A stretch of 64,000 bases of DNA from an uncultured bacterium (GCA_937863685.1 CALMGM010000005.1:434001-498000); one strand, 5' to 3'; positions 8,769-16,878 are shown, counted from the first letter of the stretch. The notes: generated by a model from the sequence alone, not told the origin. Numbers and translations: made by a program.

Positions 8769-11492
8769 TTACCTGACTATCAGCAGTTTCTTTGTGGCGC
8801 TGTAGCTTCCGGCGGTCAGCCGGTAGAAATACACCCCGGAGGCCACTCCTTTAGCGTTCCACTGCACCGTATGATATCCAGCCGATTCTATTCCTTCAAC
8901 CAGGGTCTTCACCCTCTGTCCGGCTATGTTGTATATTTCCACCTTGACTGCCGCGGATCTGGAAAGCTGATACCTGATGGTGGTCCGATCCTTGATGGGA
9001 TTGGGCCAGTTCTGCTCCAGTCTGAATGCCAAAGGCTGTCCGATGTCCGCCGGCTTGCCTTCCACCCCGTAGGCGGTCGAGTCGATCCGGTAGATGGGAT
9101 AGACCAGCATATTGCCGGCGAACGGCGTGCCCAGCCCCAGGTTGTTGCTGGTGGCGGCCTGCATCTCCAGCGGCAGGAAGGTGGCGAAGTTCTCCCCCCA
9201 GGCCAGCGAGTCGCCCCAGTTGAACTCAAAGCCGATGGAGTCCGACGAGGTGCTGTCGTACGGCCCGGCCGACCATTGCCAGCTGTTGGTGCAGGGCAGG
9301 CAGTCGTTGATGGCCCCCATCATGTCGGTCCTGCCGCCCGCCCAGCGGTTGACCGCCCGGCCGTAAAGGTACGGCTGGGACAGGCCGGTGAAATGCGATA
9401 CCGCCGGGTCCATCACCGCCCGCACCCCCGTGTCGTGGAACGGCACCGGGTCGACCACCGTCACGCTGTTGCCGTAGTAGTTGGCCGCGTAGGCCCGGCC
9501 GGTGACCGGGTTGACCGCGATGTGGTAGGGATAATTTCCGGACGGCACCTGGATGGCCTGGTTGGACGGTCCGTCAATGATGGATATGTTATACCCGTTG
9601 GCATTGCAGACATATACCTTATCGGCCACCGGATCGACCGCCAGGGCCATGGGACTGACGCCGGCGGGCACGGTGGCCGCCACCGTGAAGGTGGCCCCGT
9701 CGACCACCGAGACCGTGTTGCTGGTCCAGTTGGCCACGTAGATCCGGTCGGTGACCGGATTGACCGCCACCGCCCGGGGATTGGTGCCCACCGCCAGGTT
9801 GGTCACCACGTTGGTGGCGCCGTCGATCCGGCTGAGGGTTCCGCCGCTGTAGTTGGGGACGTAGATCATATTGGTGGCCTGGTTGACCGCCGCCGCGATC
9901 GGCCCGCTGCCGGTGTAGACGTTGGTGACGGCATGGCTGGCTCCGTCGATGATGGTCACCCAGTTGTTGATGTAGCAGGCCGCGTAGATCTGGTTGGTGG
10001 CCTGGTTGACCGCCAGGTCGTAGGGGCTGTCGCCGGTCCCGATCACGCCCACGGTATCGCCGGTGTTCCCGTCGATGGCGATGACGCAGTCCCCGTTGTA
10101 GCTGGTGGCGTAGATGCGGTTGGTCACCGGGTTGACCGCCAGCGCCTCGATGGCGTATCCCACGGCGATGGAGCTGGTGTCGTGCGAGGGCTCCTGCACC
10201 ACCGCCACGGTGCCGTTGTCCATGGCCGCGTAGATGCGGTTGGTCACCGGATTGACCGCCACCGCCTTGGGCTCGACCGCCAGCCCGATGGTGGCGGTGT
10301 CAAGGGTGGCCCCGTCGATGGCGGTGATGCTGTTGGACCCGTCGTTGACGGTGTAAACCATGCCGGTCACCGGATTGGCGGTGATGGCGCAGGGCCCCGT
10401 CCCAACCGGCACGGTCAGGGTGCTGTCGCTCATGCCGTTCACCACGGTGATCACGGTGTCCGCCACGCAGACCACATAGACCTGGTTGGTGGCGGGATTG
10501 ACCGCCACCGCCCGCGGCCCGCGGCCCACCTCCACCGAATCGGCCGTGCCGGCGGTCCCGTCGATCACCGTCAGGCTGCTGCTGGTGGAGTTAGAATTGG
10601 CGACGTAGACCTTGTTGGTGACCGGATTGACCGCCAGGGCGTTGGGCTCGTTCCCGGCCCCGATGGTGGCGGTGCTGTAGTCCGAGCCGTCGATCACCGT
10701 AACGTTGTCGCTGGTGTAGTTCGCAACGAAGACGGTGTTGGCGACCGGGTTGACTGCCAGGGACACCGGCTGGTCGCCGACGGCGATGGGGGTGGCCGCC
10801 CAGGTCACGCCGTTGACCGCGGTGACGTTGTCGCTGCTGGCGCAGGCCACGAACACGGTGTTGGTGACCGGGTTCACCGCCACCGCCCGGGGATAGCTGC
10901 CCACCGCTACGCTGGAGGTGTCCAGGGTGGCCCCGTCGATGATCATCAGCTTGTTCCGGTACAGACTGGTAGCGAAGACGGTGTTGGTCACCGAATTGAC
11001 CGCCAGAGCCGAGGGCACCGAGTCCACCGCCACCGAGTCGGTGGCCAGGGAGGTTCCGTCTATGATGGTGATGTTGTTCCCCCAGTAGTTGGCGACATAG
11101 ATCTTATTGGTGACCGGGTTGACCGCCAGGGCATAGGGATAGTTCCCCACGCCCACGGTGGTGGTGGCGTTGGTAACCCCGTCGATCACCGTCACGCTGT
11201 TATCGTCGGCATTGGAGACATAGATGGCGTTGGTGGCCGGGTTCACCGCCACGGCATTGGGAGTGGCCCCCACCGCCACCAGGGCGGTGTCGTTGGCGGC
11301 CCCGTCGATCACCGTCAGGCTGTTGCTGCCGCGGTTGACCACGTAGATCCGGTTGGTGGCCGGGTTCACCGCCGCTGCCCAGGGCAGGATCCCGCTGGGG
11401 ATGGTGGCCGTGGCCAGGTCGGCCCGGGCTGGACCGGCCAGAACAAAAAAGGCCCCCAGGCCGGCCAGGACTGCGGACAAGGTTCTCTTCAT
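8769..11492 (-). CDS. secreted YVTN-type beta-propeller protein with C-terminal sorting domain
   Basis: 907 residues. The ATG at 11492 has GGGAG about 9 bases upstream and starts a signal peptide (MKRTLSAVLAGLGAFFVLAGPARA). The body holds 16 repeats of about 42 residues of the YVTN/YncE type (IYVANYWGNNITIIDGTSLATDSVAV...P.ALAVNPVTNK spread over each unit). This fits one or two propellers. A 120-residue non-repeat segment follows with two Cys (CLPC), then the sorting domain (LEQNWPNPIKDRTTIRYQL ... ASGVYFYRLTAG ... KKLLIVR). YVTN proteins of other organisms are cell-surface or periplasmic; no enzymatic motif is seen. The promoter, 5' leader and signal-peptide coding region are duplicated at the hydrolase gene 12002-13108. 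Confidence 0.8.
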   Translation of the reverse strand: MKRTLSAVLAGLGAFFVLAGPARADLATATIPSGILPWAAAVNPATNRIYVVNRGSNSLTVIDGAANDTALVAVGATPNAVAVNPATNAIYVSNADDNSVTVIDGVTNATTTVGVGNYPYALAVNPVTNKIYVANYWGNNITIIDGTSLATDSVAVDSVPSALAVNSVTNTVFATSLYRNKLMIIDGATLDTSSVAVGSYPRAVAVNPVTNTVFVACASSDNVTAVNGVTWAATPIAVGDQPVSLAVNPVANTVFVANYTSDNVTVIDGSDYSTATIGAGNEPNALAVNPVTNKVYVANSNSTSSSLTVIDGTAGTADSVEVGRGPRAVAVNPATNQVYVVCVADTVITVVNGMSDSTLTVPVGTGPCAITANPVTGMVYTVNDGSNSITAIDGATLDTATIGLAVEPKAVAVNPVTNRIYAAMDNGTVAVVQEPSHDTSSIAVGYAIEALAVNPVTNRIYATSYNGDCVIAIDGNTGDTVGVIGTGDSPYDLAVNQATNQIYAACYINNWVTIIDGASHAVTNVYTGSGPIAAAVNQATNMIYVPNYSGGTLSRIDGATNVVTNLAVGTNPRAVAVNPVTDRIYVANWTSNTVSVVDGATFTVAATVPAGVSPMALAVDPVADKVYVCNANGYNISIIDGPSNQAIQVPSGNYPYHIAVNPVTGRAYAANYYGNSVTVVDPVPFHDTGVRAVMDPAVSHFTGLSQPYLYGRAVNRWAGGRTDMMGAINDCLPCTNSWQWSAGPYDSTSSDSIGFEFNWGDSLAWGENFATFLPLEMQAATSNNLGLGTPFAGNMLVYPIYRIDSTAYGVEGKPADIGQPLAFRLEQNWPNPIKDRTTIRYQLSRSAAVKVEIYNIAGQRVKTLVEGIESAGYHTVQWNAKGVASGVYFYRLTAGSYSATKKLLIVR

Positions 11493-11505
11493 ATTGCTAT
11501 CTCCC

Positions 11506-11540
11506 ACAATATTATTGTAATGATATTGTTCAGGCACAAT
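11506..11540. promoter_or_regulatory. paired dyads in the leader, operator-like
   Basis: ACAATATTATTGT (11506-11518) is a perfect dyad around a central base. A second ATTGT...ACAAT dyad (11525-11540) follows. Both lie between the promoter and the start codon and are conserved in the other cassette (13122-13156). They could be a repressor site or an mRNA structure. Confidence 0.4.
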
Positions 11541-11557
11541 GATGATATGGTATAGAC

Positions 11558-11586
11558 ATTCTACTATTAATCGCCCCCGGTGTCAA
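11558..11586 (-). promoter_or_regulatory. sigma-70-like promoter of the YVTN gene
   Basis: On the minus strand TTGACA (11586-11581), a 17-base spacer and TAGAAT (11563-11558). The -35 matches consensus. The same boxes and spacing recur in the second cassette at 13174-13202. Confidence 0.65.
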
Positions 11587-11896
11587 ACAAAAAAACCTGG
11601 CGTCGGGTTTACCGGACACGGCCCGCCTTGTCCCTACAGTATACCCCGGCGCAAACAAAAAAACGGGTACCTCCCCCACGCTTGTCCGCTCGTGCCAAAG
11701 GCAGACCCGCCTATATGAACTTACCTGCGGTGGCGGGCTTTATATGCCCACCTGCTAATGGCGGAAAATTGCACGAAACATCTTTTTAGATCATTTAGTG
11801 TTTTTTCGTGGGCAGGGTCCTGGTACCCACGATAAACAAAAATCCCGCGTCGGGTTTACCGGACACGGCCCGCCGTGTCCCTACGGTATTGGGCAA

Positions 11897-11924
11897 ATAA
11901 AAGGGCGGGGTTAAAACCCGCCCC
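11897..11924 (-). terminator. terminator of the hydrolase gene
   Basis: GGGCGGG, short loop, CCCGCCC-type stem followed on the minus strand by TTTTATTT, 78 bases past the stop at 12002. It is part of a portable 3' cassette also found past the lipoprotein gene at 23304. Confidence 0.6.
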
Positions 11925-12001
11925 TGCTGTCTACTGACTACTGTATACCCATGCTGTCTTCTTATGGTTGGTGGTTTGGTAGGCAAAACGCCGGGGGACT
12001 G

Positions 12002-13108
12002 CTAGCGGGCCGGCCCGAAATCCCTGACGGCCGACACCATTCGGGACTTCATCAGCGGCTTGAACATCAGGTTGCCCAGGAATCCGGCGTCGATGCCGTC
12101 CCACATCTTGGCGACGTATTCCTTCTGAATTTCATCGCTGAACGGGGTGAACCTTTGGGCGACGTCGCCCTCGAGCTGGCGGTTGATGTCCAGCACCATG
12201 GCCGGCGCCTCGGGCCCCAGGTCGAAGGCGGCCAGGTCGACCGCCCTGACCCTGCGCCAGCGGTCGGTGTTGAACCGCACCGTGCGGCGCTTGAGGTCGA
12301 ACACCAGGGACCACCTGTTGTTGCCCCAGTCCAGCCGCCGCAGGATGGCAAAGGCATAGTCCGCGGCGGCCAGTTTGCGGTCCTGGTTCCGGAGCATTTC
12401 GGCCGCCCGCACGAACCGCCGGTCATCGCTGGTGTCGGCAAAATCTACCTGGCGCCGGCCCCCGAAGCCCTGGTACAGCCTCAGGGTGTCCATCTCCCGG
12501 GCGTAGCGCCGGTTGCACAGCGCCTTGACCGGCAGGGAATCCCCGGTGTTGACCACCGCCCGGCCCTGGAAGAAGGTGATGGTCGCGGCGTTCCCTCCGG
12601 CATCGGCCACCAGGAACTGCCAGCGGTTGTGGCCGTCCGGCGCCACCCGCGACAGGTCGGCCAGCACTTGGTCCACGGTGGCAAAGTTGTCCAGCAGGTA
12701 CTGGATCCACTGGTTATGGTAGATCCGCACCAGCCTTTTATCCTTGAGCCATTCGGTGAAGTAATAGCTCATCTCGCCGACGTACAGGCCGGCCTCGTTG
12801 ATACCGCCGTCCGGGAACTCCTTGCCCATGGGGTTATACGTCAGGGAGCCGTATTTGCTGACCCAGACGAACCTGGGTTTCACCCTGCCCAGCGGGTTGA
12901 ACATCGAACCGCCGAGGCCATGCTTGGCGATGCCGCGGGGATTGACAATGATAAGCCCCGGCACCGGCATATACTCGTCCAGGTTGTGCCCCACCAGCAG
13001 GGTATCGCCCCGCTCCAGCAGGAAGCTGGAGCAGGCCAAGGCCGGGGGAACGGCCAAAATAAAAAAGGCCCCCAGCGCCAGCAGGGCTGCGGACTTGGTT
13101 CTCTTCAT
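12002..13108 (-). CDS. exported choloylglycine hydrolase / linear amide C-N hydrolase family enzyme
   Basis: 368 residues from the ATG at 13108. The signal peptide (MKRTKSAALLALGAFFILAV..ALA) ends right before Cys26, followed by SSFLLERGDTLLVGHNLDEY. This is the N-terminal-nucleophile pattern of the penicillin V acylase / bile salt hydrolase family, where removal of the leader exposes the catalytic Cys. Other family-like stretches are KYGSLTYNPMGKEFPDGGINEAGL and VADAGGNAATI. The family cuts linear amide bonds such as acyl-homoserine lactones, penicillin V, bile salts or N-acyl amides; the substrate here is unknown. Oddity: ALAC also reads as a lipobox, so Cys26 could instead be lipidated. 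The promoter, leader and signal peptide region is a duplicate of that of the YVTN gene. Confidence 0.75.
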   Translation of the reverse strand: MKRTKSAALLALGAFFILAVPPALACSSFLLERGDTLLVGHNLDEYMPVPGLIIVNPRGIAKHGLGGSMFNPLGRVKPRFVWVSKYGSLTYNPMGKEFPDGGINEAGLYVGEMSYYFTEWLKDKRLVRIYHNQWIQYLLDNFATVDQVLADLSRVAPDGHNRWQFLVADAGGNAATITFFQGRAVVNTGDSLPVKALCNRRYAREMDTLRLYQGFGGRRQVDFADTSDDRRFVRAAEMLRNQDRKLAAADYAFAILRRLDWGNNRWSLVFDLKRRTVRFNTDRWRRVRAVDLAAFDLGPEAPAMVLDINRQLEGDVAQRFTPFSDEIQKEYVAKMWDGIDAGFLGNLMFKPLMKSRMVSAVRDFGPAR

Positions 13109-13121
13109 TTTACTAACCCCC

Positions 13122-13156
13122 ACAATATTATTGTGATGATATTGTTTCAGCACAAT
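13122..13156. promoter_or_regulatory. paired dyads in the leader, operator-like
   Basis: ACAATATTATTGT (13122-13134) and ATTGT...ACAAT (13141-13156), conserved with the YVTN leader although bases between them differ. Confidence 0.4.
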
Positions 13157-13173
13157 GATGATATGGTATGGAT

Positions 13174-13202
13174 ATTCTACTATTTATCGTCTCCGGTGTC
13201 AA
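13174..13202 (-). promoter_or_regulatory. sigma-70-like promoter of the hydrolase gene
   Basis: On the minus strand TTGACA (13202-13197), a 17-base spacer and TAGAAT (13179-13174). Confidence 0.65.
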
Positions 13203-13271
13203 ACAAAAAAACCCGGCGTCGGGTTTACCGGACACGGCTCGCCGTGTCCCTACGGTATACACATTCGCAAA

Positions 13272-13300
13272 TAAAAAATCCCCCTCCTACCGGGAGGGGG
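13272..13300 (-). terminator. strong terminator of the CPBP protease gene
   Basis: On the minus strand CCCCCTCC, short loop, GGAGGGGG, then ATTTTTT. It is about 43 bases past the stop at 13343. Confidence 0.75.
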
Positions 13301-13342
13301 TATGGGGGCGGTCAACCGGCCAGGGCCCGAGGCGATGCCCGG

Positions 13343-14056
13343 TTATTTTACCAGCCCCAGGGCCACCGCCACGAACACCGGGCCGTTGAACAGACCGTGG
13401 ATGAAGATCCCGGTCAGGGTATTTTGGGTCTTATGGAACACGTAGGGAATTATCAGCAGAACCGGAAACATCATCAGCAGCAGGTCCGGGCCGAAGGGCA
13501 GGTGGAATATCATCCATAAAAAGGCGCATAACAGCCAGGCATGTTTGCCCGACAGCCGATTCTGGATGTACCCCCGCCACAAAAGCTCCTCCCCCACTAT
13601 ATTGAAGAAGAACATCGGCAGCCAGGCCAAAAGATACAGTTTCTCCGCCCCGCGAAAGGGTTCCATCTGCATGAACCAGGGGGTGGTGGACAGCATACGT
13701 GTCCCGAACCATTTTTGGGACAGGAAGAACCCGCCGAAGATGATCCCGGTGGCAACAAAGGACAGCAACAACCCGGCGATGGAATATCTCCAATCCCGGG
13801 GATCGAAGGGCCTCAGGTTAAGGGCCGTAAGCAACTGCCCGGCGCCGGAGTTGCCCTCGCGTTTGGCCAGGGCCAGGGCGCAGAGAAACAGGGGGATGAA
13901 CAGGAAGTATCCGGTGATGAACCAGTACAGGGCCGGGTTGAGGGAAATGTTGGCCTTTAGGAACGGCAGCAGGGTGAACAGCAGCAGGTAGAAATAGGCC
14001 GTGAAGGCGAGGAAGATAAGGGCGGCCCTTAACGGGGTGATGGTTTGTTTGGTCAT
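13343..14056 (-). CDS. CPBP-family intramembrane glutamic protease (CAAX-protease-like)
   Basis: 237 residues from the ATG at 14056. About seven or eight hydrophobic segments. The family motifs are present in order: EELLWRGYIQNRL (EExxxR), FLWMIFHLP (FxxxH) and GIFIHGLFNGPVF (the third motif with His and Asn). Members cleave prenylated proteins in eukaryotes, and in bacteria process or confer immunity to peptides; the substrate is not predictable here. No strong Shine-Dalgarno is seen, and an upstream in-frame extension exists but adds an implausible N-terminus. Single gene with its own terminator. Confidence 0.8.
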   Translation of the reverse strand: MTKQTITPLRAALIFLAFTAYFYLLLFTLLPFLKANISLNPALYWFITGYFLFIPLFLCALALAKREGNSGAGQLLTALNLRPFDPRDWRYSIAGLLLSFVATGIIFGGFFLSQKWFGTRMLSTTPWFMQMEPFRGAEKLYLLAWLPMFFFNIVGEELLWRGYIQNRLSGKHAWLLCAFLWMIFHLPFGPDLLLMMFPVLLIIPYVFHKTQNTLTGIFIHGLFNGPVFVAVALGLVK

Positions 14057-14083
14057 GGCGTTAAAATTTGGGTTGGGGTTGGT

Positions 14084-14133
14084 GGCTGTCAAAACCCCGG
14101 TAGAATAGGGGCGGAAAATGCAAGGGCGTAATG
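14084..14133. repeat. 50-base direct repeat, left copy (flanks methyltransferase module)
   Basis: Matches 16811-16860 at about 42 of 50 positions (shared core GTCAAAACCCCGGTAG, then ATGCAAGGG). The two copies bracket the methyltransferase plus membrane-protein pair. On the minus strand each carries a possible -10 (TATTCT here, TATACT in the other), so a duplicated promoter is an alternative reading. Confidence 0.6.
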
Positions 14134-14213
14134 AAGCAGCCCCTCCCAAAAGGTAGGGCCAGGGCGGTATAATAGTTTCGTTTGGCTTTGTGGTAACTAT
14201 ATACCCTTACATT

Positions 14214-14828
14214 TCATTTTTTAAAAGAATATAAACCCAAAGTATCAGGTAGCAGTAATTGCTTTTCTGGCATTTTATAGCCCATATATTTTGTACATAC
14301 TTTTTTTATCGCAGGTATTGCATTATTTGTTTCTATAATAAAAACTACCCAACCACCATTTTCCATTATTTGGTTTCCCCTCCAGTGAAAACTTTTTCTA
14401 TCATTACTAAGGCCCAAACCACCTGTCATATTTGCTGTTGATCTTTTATAGTCATAACTAATACCTTTTATGGGGTTTTCAAAATACAGAACAAAAGTAA
14501 AATTTGTAAGTGGCGTTTGTGTGATATTTTTAAATCCCAATTCATAATAGTTATTTGCCCCCATTTTATTCGGGGGTGTTTTCATAGTTTCATAATGTAA
14601 TTCATATTTCGGGGTTTTTCTATCAAGTTCTTCTACACTATAAACGACATTTATCTGGTTATGTGACCCGGTATTGGTAATGGCTGGTGAGTTATTACCA
14701 GAACTCGTCGTAATAATAGTAGATTTATGTGGCAGTAATAAAGCTAAAAATATACCCAATAAACCGATTATTATAGATATTTTAGTAGGTAATGTCCAAG
14801 ATTTAAAGCGTTTATATATTTTTCCCAT
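14214..14828 (-). CDS. small membrane-anchored protein of unknown function
   Basis: 204 residues. Short basic N-terminus (MGKIYKRFKSW), one transmembrane helix (ISIIIGLLGIFLALLL), then a Ser/Thr/Asn-rich linker and a soluble, probably beta-rich domain (YYELGFKNITQTPLTNFTFVLYFENPI). The inside-positive N-terminus predicts an exported C-terminal domain. No family is recognised. It starts 10 bases after the methyltransferase stop with AAAGGT before the ATG, so the two are probably co-transcribed, and it shares the AT-rich composition of the island. It could be an accessory or effector of the restriction module, or cargo. Confidence 0.65.
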   Translation of the reverse strand: MGKIYKRFKSWTLPTKISIIIGLLGIFLALLLPHKSTIITTSSGNNSPAITNTGSHNQINVVYSVEELDRKTPKYELHYETMKTPPNKMGANNYYELGFKNITQTPLTNFTFVLYFENPIKGISYDYKRSTANMTGGLGLSNDRKSFHWRGNQIMENGGWVVFIIETNNAIPAIKKVCTKYMGYKMPEKQLLLPDTLGLYSFKK

Positions 14829-14838
14829 AATTTACCTT

Positions 14839-16557
14839 TTACTCCCCCTCCATCTTCAACTGTTTGCCCTTTCCCCCCTTCACCTTCACTGCTTTCTTGA
14901 AGGTCGCCTCCACCTGTTTTATCGGCGGCATCTCAATTTTCTTCCCGGCCAGCAGTTCCTCAATAGTAAGCAGTTGAAGCTTGGGGTATTTCTGTCCCCA
15001 TGTTTTGGACTCATAAAACCCCGCCGTTACCGCCTCGGTCTGCATGGGCTTGGTGAACTCCTCCATGGCTATCAGCACACCAATGGCCGACTTCTCCCGC
15101 TCCACCACGCCCCGCAGGTCCCGTATATGGTTGGCGTTCAAATGTCCGGCCTTTACCGAGATCACCACGTTCTCGAACACCCCCGGCGCATCACCTTGAA
15201 ATACTATCTTGCCGTCAATGCCCTTGTCTGCCCCTTTCTTCTGCTCTACCGGGCGGGCGTCCACCAGGCCCAAGGCCCACCACTGGAACTGGTACTGGTC
15301 ACTCTCGGCCAAAGCCGCCGCATCCGGTAGGCTGGTCGGCTCGCCCAATACCTTGAACTTTGCTTCTCCGCCAAAGGTATCCAGCAGGCGTTTCTTCATC
15401 AGGGTAATGGCCATATGGGTTATGTCTATGCCTATCCAACTGCGGTTTAACTTCTGAGACGCCGCTATGGTTGTGCCGCAACCGCAGAAGGGATCCAAAA
15501 CCAAACCATTAATTGGGCAAGATGTTTTAATTATTCTCTCCAGTACACCGACAGGTTTTTGTGTATCATAACCTAATTTTTCTTCCTCACTTTCAAGATA
15601 TTTAACATCTTCATCTATGCACTCTTCGCTATTATACAAGACGCCTTTTGTATTTGGTTGATAAGCCCAAATATCTTGGTATAAAACACCTGGGCCTATA
15701 TACTGTTTATACATTGGTTGTCCACCATCTTTTTTGGGGAATAGAACCAAACCTGCGTTGTACAAAGCCTCAAGTTGTTCTTGTGAAGTCATATCATTCC
15801 CATTGTTTGGTATATACTCCCTCAAAGAAGCTGGTATAGCCCAATGGCGTCCAACAGCTGTTGGGTTAAACCCCCTCCATTCTTTTCCGCTGGCACCATC
15901 TCTTTTACCAGGGCCTGTTAAATAATTTGTTTGGTATTTACCTCTTTCGTCTTCATGTTTAAATCTATCAGTAATATAGGCTTTTGTATATGGTCGTGTT
16001 TCTGGTTTAAAAACAAAATCGTCAGTTTTGCTGTAAAATAATATCACATCATGTATAGGTCCATATTGACTTGTCAATTTGTTATGTGCATTTGTCCTAC
16101 GCCATATTATCTCATTATGGAAATTAACAGGGCCATAAATTGAGTCCATGAGCATTTTCAAATAATGTGACGCCGCCGGGTCACAGTGTAAATAAATGCT
16201 GGCCGTGCTTTTCATCACCCTTCTCAACTCCACCAGCCTGGGGGCCATCATCACCAAATAGGCCAGCATGTCGCACGGCCCCATGAAGGTTCTAAAGGCC
16301 TGCAAACAATCGGCCACCTTGCCGCCCTTGGTTACTATCTCGGCAAAAACCTGCTCGTCTTCATTGTCCCAGGTCCAAGTGTCCACAAAGGCGTGTATCT
16401 GCGAGGCCGCCTGGCTGCCGTCCTTCTCCTTAAAAAGCACGTTGTAATTGGCATTACTGTTGAACGGCGGGTCAAGATAAACAAGATCCACGCTTTCATC
16501 GGCTATATGCCGTTGTAAAATAACTAGATTGTCGCCATAGTAAAGCCTGTTTTCCAT
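14839..16557 (-). CDS. beta-class DNA methyltransferase fused to an Mrr-like restriction endonuclease domain
   Basis: 572 residues. The ATG at 16557 is chosen because GGAG sits 7 bases upstream and homologues begin near MENRLYYGDNLVIL. Methyltransferase motif IV (LVYLDPPFNSN, DPPF at 29-32) precedes motif I (LVLDPFCGCGTTIAAS, about 353-367), the order of beta-class N6-adenine/N4-cytosine enzymes. A target-recognition region lies between. The C-terminal part (about 430-530) resembles the Mrr catalytic domain: KGADKGIDGKIVF (D448) followed by VVISVKAG (K469). The usual Glu or Gln two residues before the Lys is Ser467, a variant that could lower or abolish cleavage. Probably a one-polypeptide restriction-modification enzyme. 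GC content is higher at both ends than in the middle, suggesting a mosaic. Confidence 0.8.
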   Translation of the reverse strand: MENRLYYGDNLVILQRHIADESVDLVYLDPPFNSNANYNVLFKEKDGSQAASQIHAFVDTWTWDNEDEQVFAEIVTKGGKVADCLQAFRTFMGPCDMLAYLVMMAPRLVELRRVMKSTASIYLHCDPAASHYLKMLMDSIYGPVNFHNEIIWRRTNAHNKLTSQYGPIHDVILFYSKTDDFVFKPETRPYTKAYITDRFKHEDERGKYQTNYLTGPGKRDGASGKEWRGFNPTAVGRHWAIPASLREYIPNNGNDMTSQEQLEALYNAGLVLFPKKDGGQPMYKQYIGPGVLYQDIWAYQPNTKGVLYNSEECIDEDVKYLESEEEKLGYDTQKPVGVLERIIKTSCPINGLVLDPFCGCGTTIAASQKLNRSWIGIDITHMAITLMKKRLLDTFGGEAKFKVLGEPTSLPDAAALAESDQYQFQWWALGLVDARPVEQKKGADKGIDGKIVFQGDAPGVFENVVISVKAGHLNANHIRDLRGVVEREKSAIGVLIAMEEFTKPMQTEAVTAGFYESKTWGQKYPKLQLLTIEELLAGKKIEMPPIKQVEATFKKAVKVKGGKGKQLKMEGE

Positions 16558-16583
16558 AATATCTCCGCAAACAAAGTTAATAT

Positions 16584-16613
16584 ATGATATATCCAAACCC
16601 CTAAAAAAGTCAA
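16584..16613 (-). promoter_or_regulatory. putative promoter of the methyltransferase gene
   Basis: On the minus strand TTGACT (16613-16608), an 18-base spacer and TATCAT (16589-16584), 26 bases before the start codon. Confidence 0.45.
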
Positions 16614-16810
16614 CGGGGAAACTTAGTTTTGTTGCTATTTTATTTTGGGCCGGTTTCCGTCGGGCTGGCCACACCCTACCACTTCGAAAGCATAATAACA
16701 TGACAACATCAGTGCAGGCTCTCAACACTGTGGTTTGGGATATTTAAACCCCCTCCGCAATGGAGGGGGTGGGCTTGCCCGCCACTATAGGCCCTTTGCT
16801 AATGGCGGGG

Positions 16811-16860
16811 GGCGGTCAAAACCCCGGTAGTATAGCGCAGGTAAATGCAAGGGGTTAATA
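16811..16860. repeat. 50-base direct repeat, right copy
   Basis: Counterpart of 14084-14133. It starts only 18 bases past the stop of the Shedu gene. Confidence 0.6.
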
Positions 16861-16878
16861 TAACGAACTTTTATGATA

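Larger units (their letters stand above)
11435..11644. repeat. leader cassette, copy A
   Basis: A segment of about 210 bases containing the 5' end of the YVTN gene (signal peptide), its leader and its promoter. It is closely similar, with few length changes, to 13051-13259 in front of the unrelated hydrolase gene. Its distal end carries a diverged copy of the GGACACGGC/GCCGTGTCC hairpin repeat. Confidence 0.8.
11493..12001. other. 509-base gene-free region made of repeat elements
   Basis: No coding sequence supported. In order: leader cassette A; a dispersed repeat (11686-11765) resembling 24810-24885; and a 3' cassette (11827-11953) resembling 23159-23289. That cassette combines the palindrome GGACACGGC-CC-GCCGTGTCC (11861-11880) with a GGGCGGG/CCCGCCC terminator. 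Confidence 0.7.
13051..13259. repeat. leader cassette, copy B
   Basis: Counterpart of 11435-11644: signal-peptide codons, dyads, promoter and a distal perfect GGACACGGC/GCCGTGTCC palindrome (13230-13249). Placed in front of a different protein family. Confidence 0.8.
16558..16878. other. 321-base gap between Shedu and methyltransferase genes
   Basis: Contains the methyltransferase promoter; a terminator-like hairpin (16749-16769, CCCCCTCC/GGAGGGGG, followed on the minus strand by TTTAAATA) that would end the Shedu transcript; a copy of the GCCCGCC...GGCGGG repeat (16768-16806); and the right copy of the 50-base direct repeat. No gene is seen. Confidence 0.6.

Noticed and set aside
8751-11555. 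A 934-codon open reading frame on the plus strand
   Set aside because: It is the exact antisense of the YVTN gene. The repetitive GC-rich codons keep the opposite frame open; its Asp/His/Val/Gly-rich product has no start signal or family features.
11951-13519. A 522-codon plus-strand frame across the hydrolase gene
   Set aside because: It runs antisense through the hydrolase gene, the leader repeat and the end of the CPBP gene, which are well supported on the minus strand.
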